Below are positions 27,672 to 34,485 of a stretch of 62,961 nucleotides of DNA, in pieces. The notes under the pieces are model-generated. The model saw nothing but the letters and a program-made list of their open reading frames with translations. It did no database searches and was not told where the DNA came from. Source of the DNA: a virus; the IMG/VR virus record IMGVR_UViG_3300048592_000259, positions 1 to 62,961 of that record; one strand, written 5' to 3'. Position 1 is the stretch's first letter, and the number at the start of each line of letters is the position of its first letter. The position numbers and the translations under genes are program-made.

Positions 27672-27926
27672 CTATTCGTCGGACGGGATGCCGGCGATGT
27701 CGGCGAACGTGGCGAGCGCCAGCTGGTCGATGCGGTTCCCCAGCCACGCCGCGAGTTCCGCCCGAGCCTTCGCGCGGATTTCGAGATAGCTCGCGCCGAC
27801 CAGCGGCCAGGTCACGTCGGCCGCGACGACGACCTCGGGCACCAGCGGCGCTGGCAGCGGGATCTTCGCGAGCGCGGGCGCGGCGAAGACGGCGGCGAGG
27901 CTCCCGAGGAGCCCGCGGCGGTTCAT
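27672..27926 (-). CDS. Small protein with signal-peptide-like start and a capsid-like segment, 84 aa
   Basis: Begins NRRGLLGSLAAVFAAPALAK, which has twin arginines, a hydrophobic core and an A-x-A site, like a short Tat- or Sec-type signal. The rest is a helical domain ending AAWLGNRIDQLALATFADIA. That segment resembles AYWLANRVDQLVLLTMSGIS in the phage's own major capsid protein. ATG 27926 overlaps the stop of the upstream gene (ATGA). Function unknown. It may be an exported or membrane-associated peptide, or a small head-associated protein in which the signal likeness is accidental. Confidence 0.7.
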   Translation of the reverse strand: MNRRGLLGSLAAVFAAPALAKIPLPAPLVPEVVVAADVTWPLVGASYLEIRAKARAELAAWLGNRIDQLALATFADIAGIPSDE

Positions 27927-28171
27927 GGCGCGAGCCCGCACACGCGGGCGTATCGGCGCAGCAGGGAGCGCGAGCGCGGGACGCGCATGAACGTCATCAC
28001 GATCCGGTTGATGCCGTAGTCGCAGGCGGCGCACACGCCCAGGAAGCGCCGGCCGTTCGCGCAGACCTGCCACTGGTGGACCGACGGGGCGCCGCATCGG
28101 CAGCACGGCACGCGCGAGATCCCGCGCGTCGTGTACGGCTTCACCCGGCCGGCGTAGCGGACCCTCCCCAT
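27923..28171 (-). CDS. Zinc-finger-type conserved phage protein, first gene of the late leftward operon, 82 aa
   Basis: Contains VPCCRCGAPSVHQWQVCANG followed by RFLGVCAACDYGINRIVMTF, two C-x2-C pairs that form a probable zinc site. From memory this is a recurrent phage protein of Burkholderia- and Ralstonia-type phages, usually near terminase. ATG 28171 was chosen; a TTG at 28201 would extend the frame. A TACAAT box ends only seven bases upstream of the ATG, so the mRNA may be leaderless. It is the first gene of the morphogenesis transcript and could be a regulator. Confidence 0.8.
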   Translation of the reverse strand: MGRVRYAGRVKPYTTRGISRVPCCRCGAPSVHQWQVCANGRRFLGVCAACDYGINRIVMTFMRVPRSRSLLRRYARVCGLAP

Positions 28172-28184
28172 GCTCGGAATTGTA
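28171..28184 (-). promoter_or_regulatory. Candidate leftward promoter -10 box for the morphogenesis operon
   Basis: Minus strand reads TACAAT-TCCGAGC-ATG. The same arrangement, TACGAT-CCGAGC-ATG, precedes the Cro-like gene at 41537. I find no good -35 box at 16-18 bases, which would fit an activator-dependent late promoter. Confidence 0.5.
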
Positions 28185-28233
28185 TGCCAATTGGGGTGCA
28201 ATTGACCCCCAAGCGGGGGCTCGCGCGAGGGTC

Positions 28234-28273
28234 TATCCAGACCCTATCCAGACCCTATTTAGACCCTAAATAG
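28234..28273. repeat. Three and a half 11-bp iterons
   Basis: Direct repeats TATCCAGACCC (28234-28244), TATCCAGACCC (28245-28255), TATTTAGACCC (28256-28266) and a partial TAAATAG (28267-28273), with no spacing. One 11-bp unit is about one helical turn, so a protein could bind all units on the same face. Lies in the non-coding divergent region (28202-28441). May be a replication- or transcription-control site. Confidence 0.8.
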
Positions 28274-28302
28274 GCACCAACCGGTGAGTCCCGCGCCCGT
28301 GA

Positions 28303-28318
28303 TGTTCCACATGAAACA
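28303..28318. promoter_or_regulatory. parS-like ParB-binding site
   Basis: TGTTCCACATGAAACA matches the bacterial chromosomal parS consensus TGTTNCACGTGAAACA at 14 of the 15 fixed positions (CACATG instead of CACGTG). It lies in the non-coding divergent region. I find no ParA or ParB gene in the genome, so any use would rely on host ParB. It could also be an inverted repeat for another protein. Confidence 0.6.
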
Positions 28319-28363
28319 TCGCGCCGCGGCCGGTGTTGCACGCGCGCAACTGGCCGACGAACG

Positions 28364-28383
28364 GTATCAACCTAGATTGATAC
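28364..28383. promoter_or_regulatory. Operator palindrome O1
   Basis: GTATCAACCTAGATTGATAC is an 18-of-20 palindrome around CTAG. Its right half contains the TTGATA -35 box of the rightward promoter at 28377. Sites of the same design lie at 41567, 41582 and 46522. Confidence 0.8.
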
Positions 28384-28405
28384 TGCGCAGGATATGCGCT
28401 ACGAT
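28377..28405 (+). promoter_or_regulatory. Rightward sigma70-type promoter of the accessory operon
   Basis: TTGATA (28377-28382), 17-base spacer, TACGAT (28400-28405). The first gene of the rightward operon begins 36 bases downstream. The -35 box overlaps operator O1, so the bound regulator would exclude RNA polymerase. Confidence 0.75.
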
Positions 28406-28441
28406 GGGGTTGTGCCCTCGGTTCCCTCCCTCGGAGTCCCC

Positions 28442-28567
28442 ATGATCCCCCATCCCCGCCCCTACGCCTGCGCCTGCGGTCACCACGCCTTCTGGATCAA
28501 CGGCAAGGGCTGGGTGTGCGTCTGCGGGTCGCCCCGCCCCTTCTACCTCGAAAGGAAAGCAGCGTGA
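28442..28567 (+). CDS. Tiny Cys-rich (zinc-knuckle-like) peptide, first gene of the accessory operon, 41 aa
   Basis: Open frame PHPRPYACACGHHAFWINGK then GWVCVCGSPRPFYLERKAA, after a GGAG sequence. It has four Cys in two C-x-C pairs and two His, consistent with a single zinc-bound fold. It is the first open frame after the promoter at 28377, and its stop overlaps the next start (GTGA). No family recognised. Confidence 0.65.
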   Translation: MIPHPRPYACACGHHAFWINGKGWVCVCGSPRPFYLERKAA

Positions 28568-28929
28568 CCATGCCCCTCGGAAGCACCGGCAGCCTCACCA
28601 ACTACCTGATGTCCGGCACCAAGGGCCAGCCCGTGCCCGCGGTCGGGATGGGCGCCACCCTCCTGGGCTGGACCGACCGGCACCCCGCGACCATCGTGGC
28701 CGTCGGCCCGAACGCGCGCTGGGTCGACGCCCAGGACGACGACTACAAGCGGATCGACAAGAACGGGATGAGCGAGTCGCAGGAGTACGAGTTCTCCCCG
28801 AACCCGAAGGCGCCGATCGTCCGCTACTCGCTGCGCAAGGACGGCGGCTACGTCCGGGTCGGCGACTCCATGAGCGGCGCGCGCCTGCGGATCGGCGACC
28901 GCGACTGCTACTACGACTTCTCGTTCTGA
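28564..28929 (+). CDS. Hypothetical phage protein, 121 aa
   Basis: Starts at GTG 28564 (overlap with the upstream TGA, AAAGGA sequence seven bases away) or at ATG 28570 (MPLGSTGSLTNYLMSGTKGQ). The remainder holds beta-strand-like segments (ATLLGWTDRHPATIVAVGP; YEFSPNPKAPIVRYSLRKDG). No enzyme motif. Conserved-looking early or accessory protein of unknown role. Confidence 0.8.
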   Translation: MTMPLGSTGSLTNYLMSGTKGQPVPAVGMGATLLGWTDRHPATIVAVGPNARWVDAQDDDYKRIDKNGMSESQEYEFSPNPKAPIVRYSLRKDGGYVRVGDSMSGARLRIGDRDCYYDFSF

Positions 28930-28941
28930 CCGGAGCCCACG

Positions 28942-29157
28942 ATGATCGACACCAAGCGCCAAGAGCATGACGACTTCGTGGCCGGCGGCGACGACCGCTT
29001 CGACGGGTTCGACCGCGGCGATCTGGACCGCGACCACGAGGCCGACCAGAACGCCATGAACGAGGCGGAGGCGGCTGACGAGCGCCGCGCCCGCCGCATC
29101 GCCGACAGGATCGACGGCTACGACCGCGACGACATCGGCGAGTCGCCCGACTACTGA
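28942..29157 (+). CDS. Very acidic, Asp/Arg-rich small protein, 71 aa
   Basis: Consists mostly of Asp, Glu, Arg and Ala (DDFVAGGDDRFDGFDRGDLD). Likely disordered or a charged helix. Such small acidic proteins can act as DNA mimics that inhibit host DNA-binding enzymes, but nothing here proves that. Within the accessory operon, 12 bases after the previous gene. Confidence 0.75.
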   Translation: MIDTKRQEHDDFVAGGDDRFDGFDRGDLDRDHEADQNAMNEAEAADERRARRIADRIDGYDRDDIGESPDY

Positions 29158-29171
29158 CCAGGAGCCCCACC

Positions 29172-29459
29172 ATGCCCCGCACCGTCCAGTTCTTCGCGAA
29201 GCACGTCTACGGCAAGCGCGAGCTGTACCCCTTCAACGCGGACGCGAAGAAGTTCGCCGAAATCGCCGGGACCAAGACCCTGCTCCCGCGCCACATCGAC
29301 GCGATGCGCGACCTGGGCTTCGCGGTCGAGGAAGTGGCCCCGTGCGCCGACGGCTCGTGCGTCACCGTCGCGAAGTTCGACCCGAGCGGCATCGCCGCCA
29401 ACTGGCGCCTGCCGATGACCCGCGCCGAGGAAGCGGCCGAGGCCGGGAGGCGCGGATGA
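29172..29459 (+). CDS. Hypothetical phage protein, 95 aa
   Basis: Mixed alpha/beta protein beginning PRTVQFFAKHVYGKRELYPF with two Cys at PCADGSC. Preceded by AGGAG. The stop overlaps the next start (ATGA). Family unknown. Confidence 0.78.
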   Translation: MPRTVQFFAKHVYGKRELYPFNADAKKFAEIAGTKTLLPRHIDAMRDLGFAVEEVAPCADGSCVTVAKFDPSGIAANWRLPMTRAEEAAEAGRRG

Positions 29460-29830
29460 GACACCACTACGCCGCGATGCTCGCCGCCCCCTGCATGGGC
29501 CTGCTCCAGGGCACCGAGCGCAGCGACCGCGGGAGCGCCGCCACCCTGCTCGCCGACCGCATCGCGAACGGCGAAGCCTTCCCCGGCGAGCGCGTCGTCC
29601 GCGTGCTGCCCGACGGCCGCATCTGCGGGCTGCTCAAGATGATGTTCACGACGGGGCTGTGCGTCGACCTGGACGAAGACGCTTACGCTTACCGCTACTG
29701 CTACGCGACGACGCGCGAGGCGTCCGTGGCGCTCGCCGCGTGGGACGGCACGGGAGATCCGCCCGGCCCGTGGATCAAGCGCAAGGGCCTGGGCGGTGAC
29801 GTGCGCGGCCCTGGCTCGCCGGAGGTATGA
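29456..29830 (+). CDS. Hypothetical phage protein with WIKRKG end motif, 124 aa
   Basis: Alpha/beta protein. Its C-terminal part contains YRYCYATTREASVALAAWDG then DPPGPWIKRKGLGGDVRGPG, a short conserved end seen in small phage proteins of unknown function. Starts inside the stop of the upstream gene. Nothing indicates an enzyme. Confidence 0.8.
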   Translation: MRHHYAAMLAAPCMGLLQGTERSDRGSAATLLADRIANGEAFPGERVVRVLPDGRICGLLKMMFTTGLCVDLDEDAYAYRYCYATTREASVALAAWDGTGDPPGPWIKRKGLGGDVRGPGSPEV

Positions 29831-29832
29831 CC

Positions 29833-30081
29833 ATGAAGGTAATCCCGATCACCTTCGAGGACGTGAGCCGCGCGTTCGCCTCGGGCGACTGCCCGGACGA
29901 CTGCGAACACCTTCACCGCTGGGACGAGAAGCACGGGCCCGGCATGTACGAGCCGTTGTGCGAGTGCCGGCTGTCGGCCGACGGCGGCGACGCCGAGGAC
30001 TGCCCGATCGTGGATAAGTTCGTCGACGAGAACGACGCCGACGACGACCAGGAGGAACCGCCGTGCGCATCGCCTTCTTGA
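29833..30081 (+). CDS. Acidic small protein, 82 aa
   Basis: KVIPITFEDVSRAFASGDCP followed by His/Cys-rich EHLHRWDEKHG and a very acidic end. ATG 29833 was preferred over ATG 29827 because the GGAGG sequence (29821-29825) is seven bases from 29833 but only one base from 29827. Five Cys in the middle may bind metal. Unknown role. Confidence 0.75.
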   Translation: MKVIPITFEDVSRAFASGDCPDDCEHLHRWDEKHGPGMYEPLCECRLSADGGDAEDCPIVDKFVDENDADDDQEEPPCASPS

Positions 30082-30221
30082 TGCTCTGCCCGTTGGTCCT
30101 CGCCAACGTGGTGCTGTGGTGGGCCGTCGCGAAGATGCCGTTCGTGTCGATCGCGTGGCTCGTGGCTTTGTGGGTCTGCTGGCGCATCGTGCGCGCCGAT
30201 TGGGAGAGTCGATCATGGTGA
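30063..30221 (+). CDS. Small membrane protein, 52 aa
   Basis: GTG 30063 behind a perfect AGGAGG sequence opens a frame that reads RIAFLMLCPLVLANVVLWWA then KMPFVSIAWLVALWVCWRIV: two hydrophobic segments with a short turn. Overlaps both neighbours. A small two-helix membrane peptide of unknown role, possibly superinfection- or lysis-related. Confidence 0.7.
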   Translation: MRIAFLMLCPLVLANVVLWWAVAKMPFVSIAWLVALWVCWRIVRADWESRSW

Positions 30222-30421
30222 ACCCGGAAGCGAAGAAACGCGCCGCCAACTTCATGGCCGGCCTGTGCCTGGGCCTGACCATCGGCCTGTTCGCGGGCGG
30301 CATGGCCCTCGCGATGGTCGGCGAGAACGGCGCCGCGAGTTGCATCCTGCTCGTCGCGGCCGGGTCGTGCATCAGCGGCGTCGCCCTGGGTTCGATGTAC
30401 GCCGATTCGCTGGAGCGTTGA
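30215..30421 (+). CDS. Small membrane protein, 68 aa
   Basis: A basic start (VNPEAKKRAAN), then two hydrophobic stretches (FMAGLCLGLTIGLFAGGMAL; SCILLVAAGSCISGVALG) and a short polar end. Likely a two-helix inner-membrane protein. ATG 30215 lies inside the end of the preceding membrane-peptide gene, so the two are probably coupled and may work together. Confidence 0.72.
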   Translation: MVNPEAKKRAANFMAGLCLGLTIGLFAGGMALAMVGENGAASCILLVAAGSCISGVALGSMYADSLER

Positions 30422-30422
30422 C

Positions 30423-31091
30423 ATGGACGACACGACGGAAGGCGCGCGCCTGCGCGACGAGGGCATGGCGACGGCGATCGCCCACGCCGAGCGCGACGCG
30501 CCCGGCTGGGGCAGGGCCGCGCTCCTGATGGTCGAGGCGTTCTGCAAGAACCTCGGCCAGCTGCCGTTCATGAACGAGGACGTGCGCGTCTACGCCTACG
30601 CGCGCGGCCTGCCGCTGCCGCCGGACGATCGCGCCTGGGGCGGCGTCATGCGCACCGCGCTCCTGCACAAGGTCGTGCGCCAGATCGGCACGCGCCCCGT
30701 GAAGGCGGCGAGCGGGCACCGCGGGCCGCGCGCGCTGTGGATCGCCTACGACGCACCGATGCAGCCGGAGCTTCCCGAGCATCCGCGCATCGGCGCCCTG
30801 GTCGCCGAGGTCGAGCGGTTGCGCGAGCGGATCCGCGTCGAGCGCGGCAATCACCTGGGGACGCTGACGCTCCTGCGCGTGCAGAAGCGCGTCAACCGGA
30901 CGCTGCGCCGGCAGCTCGCGCGCGCCATGAGCCAGCGGATCACGCACCTGGGCGCGGCGAAAGACGACCGGGGCAACATCATCGAACACCTGGCGTCGCC
31001 GGCCTGCTGGTGCCGCCCCACGCTGGATTACGTCGACCCGCTGACCGGCAACGGCGTGTGGGTCCACAAGGAGAAGGCCGATGCCTCGTAA
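30423..31091 (+). CDS. Hypothetical phage protein, 222 aa
   Basis: The N-terminal half (residues 20-110) is helical with a conserved-looking winged-helix-like layout: GWGRAALLMVEAFCKNLGQL, then PDDRAWGGVMRTALLHKVVR and IGTRPVKAASGHRG. The C-terminal half is a coiled coil (ALVAEVERLRERIRVERGNH) followed by a Cys/His tail with ACWCRP. The N-terminal pattern is common in phage early genes and may bind DNA. Function unknown. Confidence 0.8.
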   Translation: MDDTTEGARLRDEGMATAIAHAERDAPGWGRAALLMVEAFCKNLGQLPFMNEDVRVYAYARGLPLPPDDRAWGGVMRTALLHKVVRQIGTRPVKAASGHRGPRALWIAYDAPMQPELPEHPRIGALVAEVERLRERIRVERGNHLGTLTLLRVQKRVNRTLRRQLARAMSQRITHLGAAKDDRGNIIEHLASPACWCRPTLDYVDPLTGNGVWVHKEKADAS

Positions 31092-31299
31092 CCCGAAGAC
31101 CGTGGACGTACTCGCCGCCACCCAACGACGCAGGCTCGCGACGATCGGCAAGCAGCTCGCGGCCGTCTACGCGCGCATCGCGAAGGAGCGCGACAAGATC
31201 GACGACCTGATTTCCGAAGCCGAGGCGATCCGGGAGAACTGCGACAGCGCGCTCACGAGCATGGTCGAGGCGCGCGACGCCCTGTCGCAATACCTATGA
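31081..31299 (+). CDS. Coiled-coil small protein, 72 aa
   Basis: Residues 15-70 form a continuous amphipathic helix (AATQRRRLATIGKQLAAVYA; KERDKIDDLISEAEAIREN). Overlaps both neighbours by a few bases. Function unknown. Confidence 0.75.
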   Translation: MPRNPKTVDVLAATQRRRLATIGKQLAAVYARIAKERDKIDDLISEAEAIRENCDSALTSMVEARDALSQYL

Positions 31300-31553
31300 C
31301 CGGCCCCGTCCTGATCCCGTACCCGCACGTCAGCCTGGCGGCGGTCGCGGACCACCTGCGCAAGGTCGCCGACAAGATCGACAAGGGCGACTTCGGCGCG
31401 GTCGGATGCTGCTCGGTCGTGGTCCTCGGGAACAAGCTGAACGTGTTCGGCTTTGGCTCCGACGCCGCCGGCCCGTCGTGCGCCGCGGTGCTGATGGCCG
31501 GCGCGCACCAGTTGATTGAAACGATCGTCCACCACGGGGAAAGCAATGGGTGA
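31296..31553 (+). CDS. Hypothetical phage protein, 85 aa
   Basis: LIPYPHVSLAAVADHLRKVA, a helix, then a beta hairpin (CCSVVVLGNKLNVFGFGSD) and a second helix ending IETIVHHGE. Small alpha/beta protein without a known motif. Overlaps the DUF5131 gene downstream by eight bases. Confidence 0.78.
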   Translation: MTGPVLIPYPHVSLAAVADHLRKVADKIDKGDFGAVGCCSVVVLGNKLNVFGFGSDAAGPSCAAVLMAGAHQLIETIVHHGESNG

Positions 31554-32571
31554 CAAGACCGGCATCGAATGGACCGACGCGACGTGGAACCCGGTCACGG
31601 GCTGCTCGAAGGTGTCGGCCGGCTGCAAGAACTGCTATGCGAAGTACCAGGCATGGCCGCGCCTCGCGAACGCGCGCGGCACCGTCTACTTCGGGCGCCA
31701 CTTCGAGGACGTGAAGTACCACGTCGACCGCCTCGACGATCCGCTGCGCTGGACCAAGCCGCGCCGCATCTTCGTGAACAGCATGTCGGACCTGTTCCAC
31801 GAGAAGGTCCCGTTCGACTTCATCGACAAGGTGTTCGCCGTGATGGCGCTCGCGCCGCGGCACACCTTCCAGATCCTCACGAAGCGGCCGGAGCGGATGC
31901 GCGAGTACATGGCCCGCGACGAGACGCGCGCCAACGCCATCGGGCACGCATGGATGATGCTGGGCCGGATGCCGAGGTACAGGCACGAAGACGTGCTGCA
32001 TCGCGTGTGGCCGCTGCCGAACGTCTGGCTGGGCGTGAGCGTCGAGGACCAGGCCAACGCGGACCTGCGGATCCCGATGCTGCTACGCACGATCGCGGCT
32101 ATCCGATGGATCAGCGCGGAGCCGCTGCTCGGGCCGGTCGACCTCAAGATGATGGAGTACGAGACGTGCGCCGAACGTGACGGCAAGGGCCTCGTGCTCG
32201 GGACGCGCGAGCGGATGCTCGATTGGGTCGTCGTCGGCGGCGAGAGCGGGGCGGGAGCCCGGCCGATGCACGTGGCATGGGCGCGCGACATCGTCGCCCA
32301 ATGCCGGCAGGCCGACATTCCGGTGCTGGTGAAGCAGCTCGGCGCCGACCCGCGCGGCTGGTGCGCGTCGAACGTGCCCGAGAACATCGGCGACGACGAG
32401 CATCGGCAGCTGATGCGCGACGACCCGGAGCTCTGCGACAACTACGAGGCGCACGAGCAGGCCGGGCATTGCAACAGCTACGGCAAGCGGTGCGTGATGA
32501 TGACCGACCGCAAGGGCGGCGACATGACCGAATGGCCGGCCGACCTTCGGGTGAGGGAGTATCCGCGATGA
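31546..32571 (+). CDS. Gp37/Gp68-like (DUF5131) protein, 341 aa
   Basis: TGIEWTDATWNPVTGCSKVS, then AGCKNCYAKYQAWPRLANAR, FVNSMSDLFHEKVPFDFIDK and ILTKRPERM: the signature of the DUF5131 phage Gp37/Gp68 family. The CxxxxxxCxxC cluster near the N-terminus resembles the iron-sulfur ligands of radical-SAM enzymes. The middle (WVVVGGESGAGARPMHVAWA, DIVAQCRQADIPVLVKQLG) is also diagnostic. The biochemical role is not known to me. Starts inside the previous gene. Confidence 0.9.
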   Translation: MGDKTGIEWTDATWNPVTGCSKVSAGCKNCYAKYQAWPRLANARGTVYFGRHFEDVKYHVDRLDDPLRWTKPRRIFVNSMSDLFHEKVPFDFIDKVFAVMALAPRHTFQILTKRPERMREYMARDETRANAIGHAWMMLGRMPRYRHEDVLHRVWPLPNVWLGVSVEDQANADLRIPMLLRTIAAIRWISAEPLLGPVDLKMMEYETCAERDGKGLVLGTRERMLDWVVVGGESGAGARPMHVAWARDIVAQCRQADIPVLVKQLGADPRGWCASNVPENIGDDEHRQLMRDDPELCDNYEAHEQAGHCNSYGKRCVMMTDRKGGDMTEWPADLRVREYPR

Positions 32572-33401
32572 CCGACGAGCTACGAGAAATACTCATGCAC
32601 GCGACCATCTACGACCAGATCGACGCGCTCGTGAGGGCGCTGCGAATCCAACGGCAGATTGACGAGAACGGCGTCGAGGTCGCCGTGTCGCGGGAGTCTG
32701 TCGACATGGCGATCAAGGAGCTGCTGAAGCTCCGTGCCGATCGCGACGAGGCGCGCGACGGCCGAGCCCAAAACTGGCAGAACATGTACCAGTGGATGGT
32801 CGTGGCGACGAGAATGCGCAACGAACTGAACGGCGCTCGCCTGGCCCTGAACGCGGCCGAGGCCATGCTCGCGGCGGCGGTGGACGAGCGCGACGCCGCT
32901 CGCGCGCGGGCAGAGGCGGCCGAGGCGAAGCTCAACGCGCCCGAGCTCATCGACTTCCGCGAGGCCGTCGTCGCCGAGGCCGCGCACCAGCGCGAGCGTT
33001 GGGGAACCGACCACGACGCCGGCAAGACGCCAGCCGACTGGTTCTGGCTCGTCGGCTATCTCGCGGGCAAGGCCCTCGCGGCGACGAAGGGCGAAGCTCT
33101 TCCTCGCTACCGGCACGTCAAGTACGGCACGACCTACGAAGTGATCGCGGTCGTCGAGAACGAGAACAACCGCGGGCAGAGCATCGTCGTCTATCGCGGC
33201 GAGAGCGACGGGAAGCGATGGGCTCGCCCGGCCGAGCAATTCTTCGACGGGCGCTTCGAGGAACTGCCGGCGCAGCTGCCCGACAAGCTGCTCCACCACA
33301 TCATCACGACCGCAGCCGCGTGCGCGAACTGGCATGCGCACGTCCTCGGCAAGACGAACTTGCGGCCGGGCATCGCGCCGCCGCCGGGGGAGGCGCCGTG
33401 A
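32568..33401 (+). CDS. Phage protein with a DUF1653-like domain inserted, 277 aa
   Basis: Layout: short N-terminal helices, coiled coil (residues about 90-125), then FREAVVAEAAHQRERWGTDH and DWFWLVGYLAGKALAATKGE, then a beta domain YRHVKYGTTYEVIAVVENEN, SIVVYRGESDGKRWARPAEQ, FFDGRF (DUF1653-like), then LLHHIITTAAACANWHAHVL. The parts before and after the beta domain normally form one continuous phage domain, from memory. The beta domain thus looks inserted. Starts inside the DUF5131 stop (ATGA). Confidence 0.85.
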   Translation: MTDELREILMHATIYDQIDALVRALRIQRQIDENGVEVAVSRESVDMAIKELLKLRADRDEARDGRAQNWQNMYQWMVVATRMRNELNGARLALNAAEAMLAAAVDERDAARARAEAAEAKLNAPELIDFREAVVAEAAHQRERWGTDHDAGKTPADWFWLVGYLAGKALAATKGEALPRYRHVKYGTTYEVIAVVENENNRGQSIVVYRGESDGKRWARPAEQFFDGRFEELPAQLPDKLLHHIITTAAACANWHAHVLGKTNLRPGIAPPPGEAP

Positions 33402-34024
33402 CGCCAAAGCCATTCGTGACGCTCGTGTGCGGCTTCGGCCGCTGCGGATCCTCGCTCGTCATGCAGATGCTCGATGCCGGCGGCATCCCGGGCACCGGGA
33501 AGTACCCGGCCTTCGAGCCCGAGGAAACCGCCGTTGTGCTGCACGGCGAGACGCTGGACAAGGCGTGGCTCGCCGCGCAGGTCGGCAAGGCGGTGAAGGT
33601 GCTGGACCCGCAGCGCGGGCGCCTGCCGGCCGGCGTGCCGATCCGGGCCATCTGGATGTCGCGCAACCCGGACCAGCAGGCCGCGTCGCAAGCGAAGCTC
33701 ATGGGGTCGATGTTCGCCGGCTTCGGCATCCCGCTGCCGCGCGAGGACCGACGCGCGCTGATCCGCGGATACAAGGCCGACATGCCGCGCGTGCGTCGCG
33801 TGTTGAAAAACGCCGGAGCGCCCGATCCGATGTACGCCAGCTTCGAACACGCGCTGGCGTGCCCCGGCGGCTTCGCCTATGCGGTCGACAAGCACCTGGG
33901 CGGCGGACTCGACACGGCGGCGATGGAGGCGGTCGTCGTGCGGCGCGGCCCCGAGTGTCAGCCCGACATGGCGCTCGAACTGCGGCTGATTCGCGAGCGC
34001 GAGGCGCGCGGGGTGCAGGCATGA
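33398..34024 (+). CDS. Sulfotransferase-like P-loop protein, 208 aa
   Basis: TLVCGFGRCGSSLVMQMLDA is the 5'-phosphosulfate-binding loop seen in sulfotransferase-fold proteins (G-x-x-R-x-G-S/T-S). Further on, VPIRAIWMSRNPDQQAASQA corresponds to the 'R-x-P' phosphate-contact region. Substrate unknown. GTG 33398 is inside the upstream TGA. A small-molecule or nucleic-acid sulfation role cannot be told from the sequence. It could be a non-catalytic relative. Confidence 0.8.
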   Translation: MTPKPFVTLVCGFGRCGSSLVMQMLDAGGIPGTGKYPAFEPEETAVVLHGETLDKAWLAAQVGKAVKVLDPQRGRLPAGVPIRAIWMSRNPDQQAASQAKLMGSMFAGFGIPLPREDRRALIRGYKADMPRVRRVLKNAGAPDPMYASFEHALACPGGFAYAVDKHLGGGLDTAAMEAVVVRRGPECQPDMALELRLIREREARGVQA

Positions 34025-34485
34025 TCCTCTGGCAGCGCACCACGAAGTTCGACGAGCGCGGCGCGCGCCTGGCCGATCGCCACTACTCGCGCCGCAAGGT
34101 CGGGTCGCCGCAGTTCATGCCGCCCGGGCAGACCATCATCCTGGTCACGCCCGCGGCCGATGCCGTCTTCGGCTGGTGGCGCCCGCATCCGGGTTCCGGG
34201 CTCCAGTCGATGAACGGCCTGGACGGCTGGACGTGCACGATCTTCCGCAACGAGTCGTCGACGCGATCGAGCGACCTGATCCTCGATGCCGAGCTCGCCA
34301 TCGCCGAGGCCGGCCACGGATGCGGGCCGGACGGCATGCTGACCTACGTTTTCGATCGGAAGGTGCGATCGACCAACCCCGGCTTCTGCTTCAAGTGCGC
34401 GGGCTGGGACCCGCGCGGTCGCAGCGCCGATCGGCGCAAGACGCTGCTCGCGAAGCCGTTCGATCGCGCTGGAGTCCAACGATGA
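34021..34485 (+). CDS. Phage protein with HYSR motif, possible GNAT-type (Mom-like) fold, 154 aa
   Basis: LADRHYSRRKVGSPQFMPPG, then ILVTPAADAVFGWWRPHPGS, and MLTYVFDRKVRSTNPGFCFK / CAGWDPRGRS. 'N/R-HYS' near the start and a C-terminal 'G-x-C-F-x2-AG-W' pattern recur in phage proteins I associate with acyltransferase-like (GNAT, Mom-related) folds, but this is weak. Encoded between a sulfotransferase-like protein and an HNH nuclease. Coupled by overlaps. Confidence 0.78.
   Translation: MILWQRTTKFDERGARLADRHYSRRKVGSPQFMPPGQTIILVTPAADAVFGWWRPHPGSGLQSMNGLDGWTCTIFRNESSTRSSDLILDAELAIAEAGHGCGPDGMLTYVFDRKVRSTNPGFCFKCAGWDPRGRSADRRKTLLAKPFDRAGVQR

Noticed and set aside
28206-28219. CCCCC-AAGC-GGGGG hairpin as a terminator
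   Set aside because: Stem of only five pairs and no U-run on either strand.
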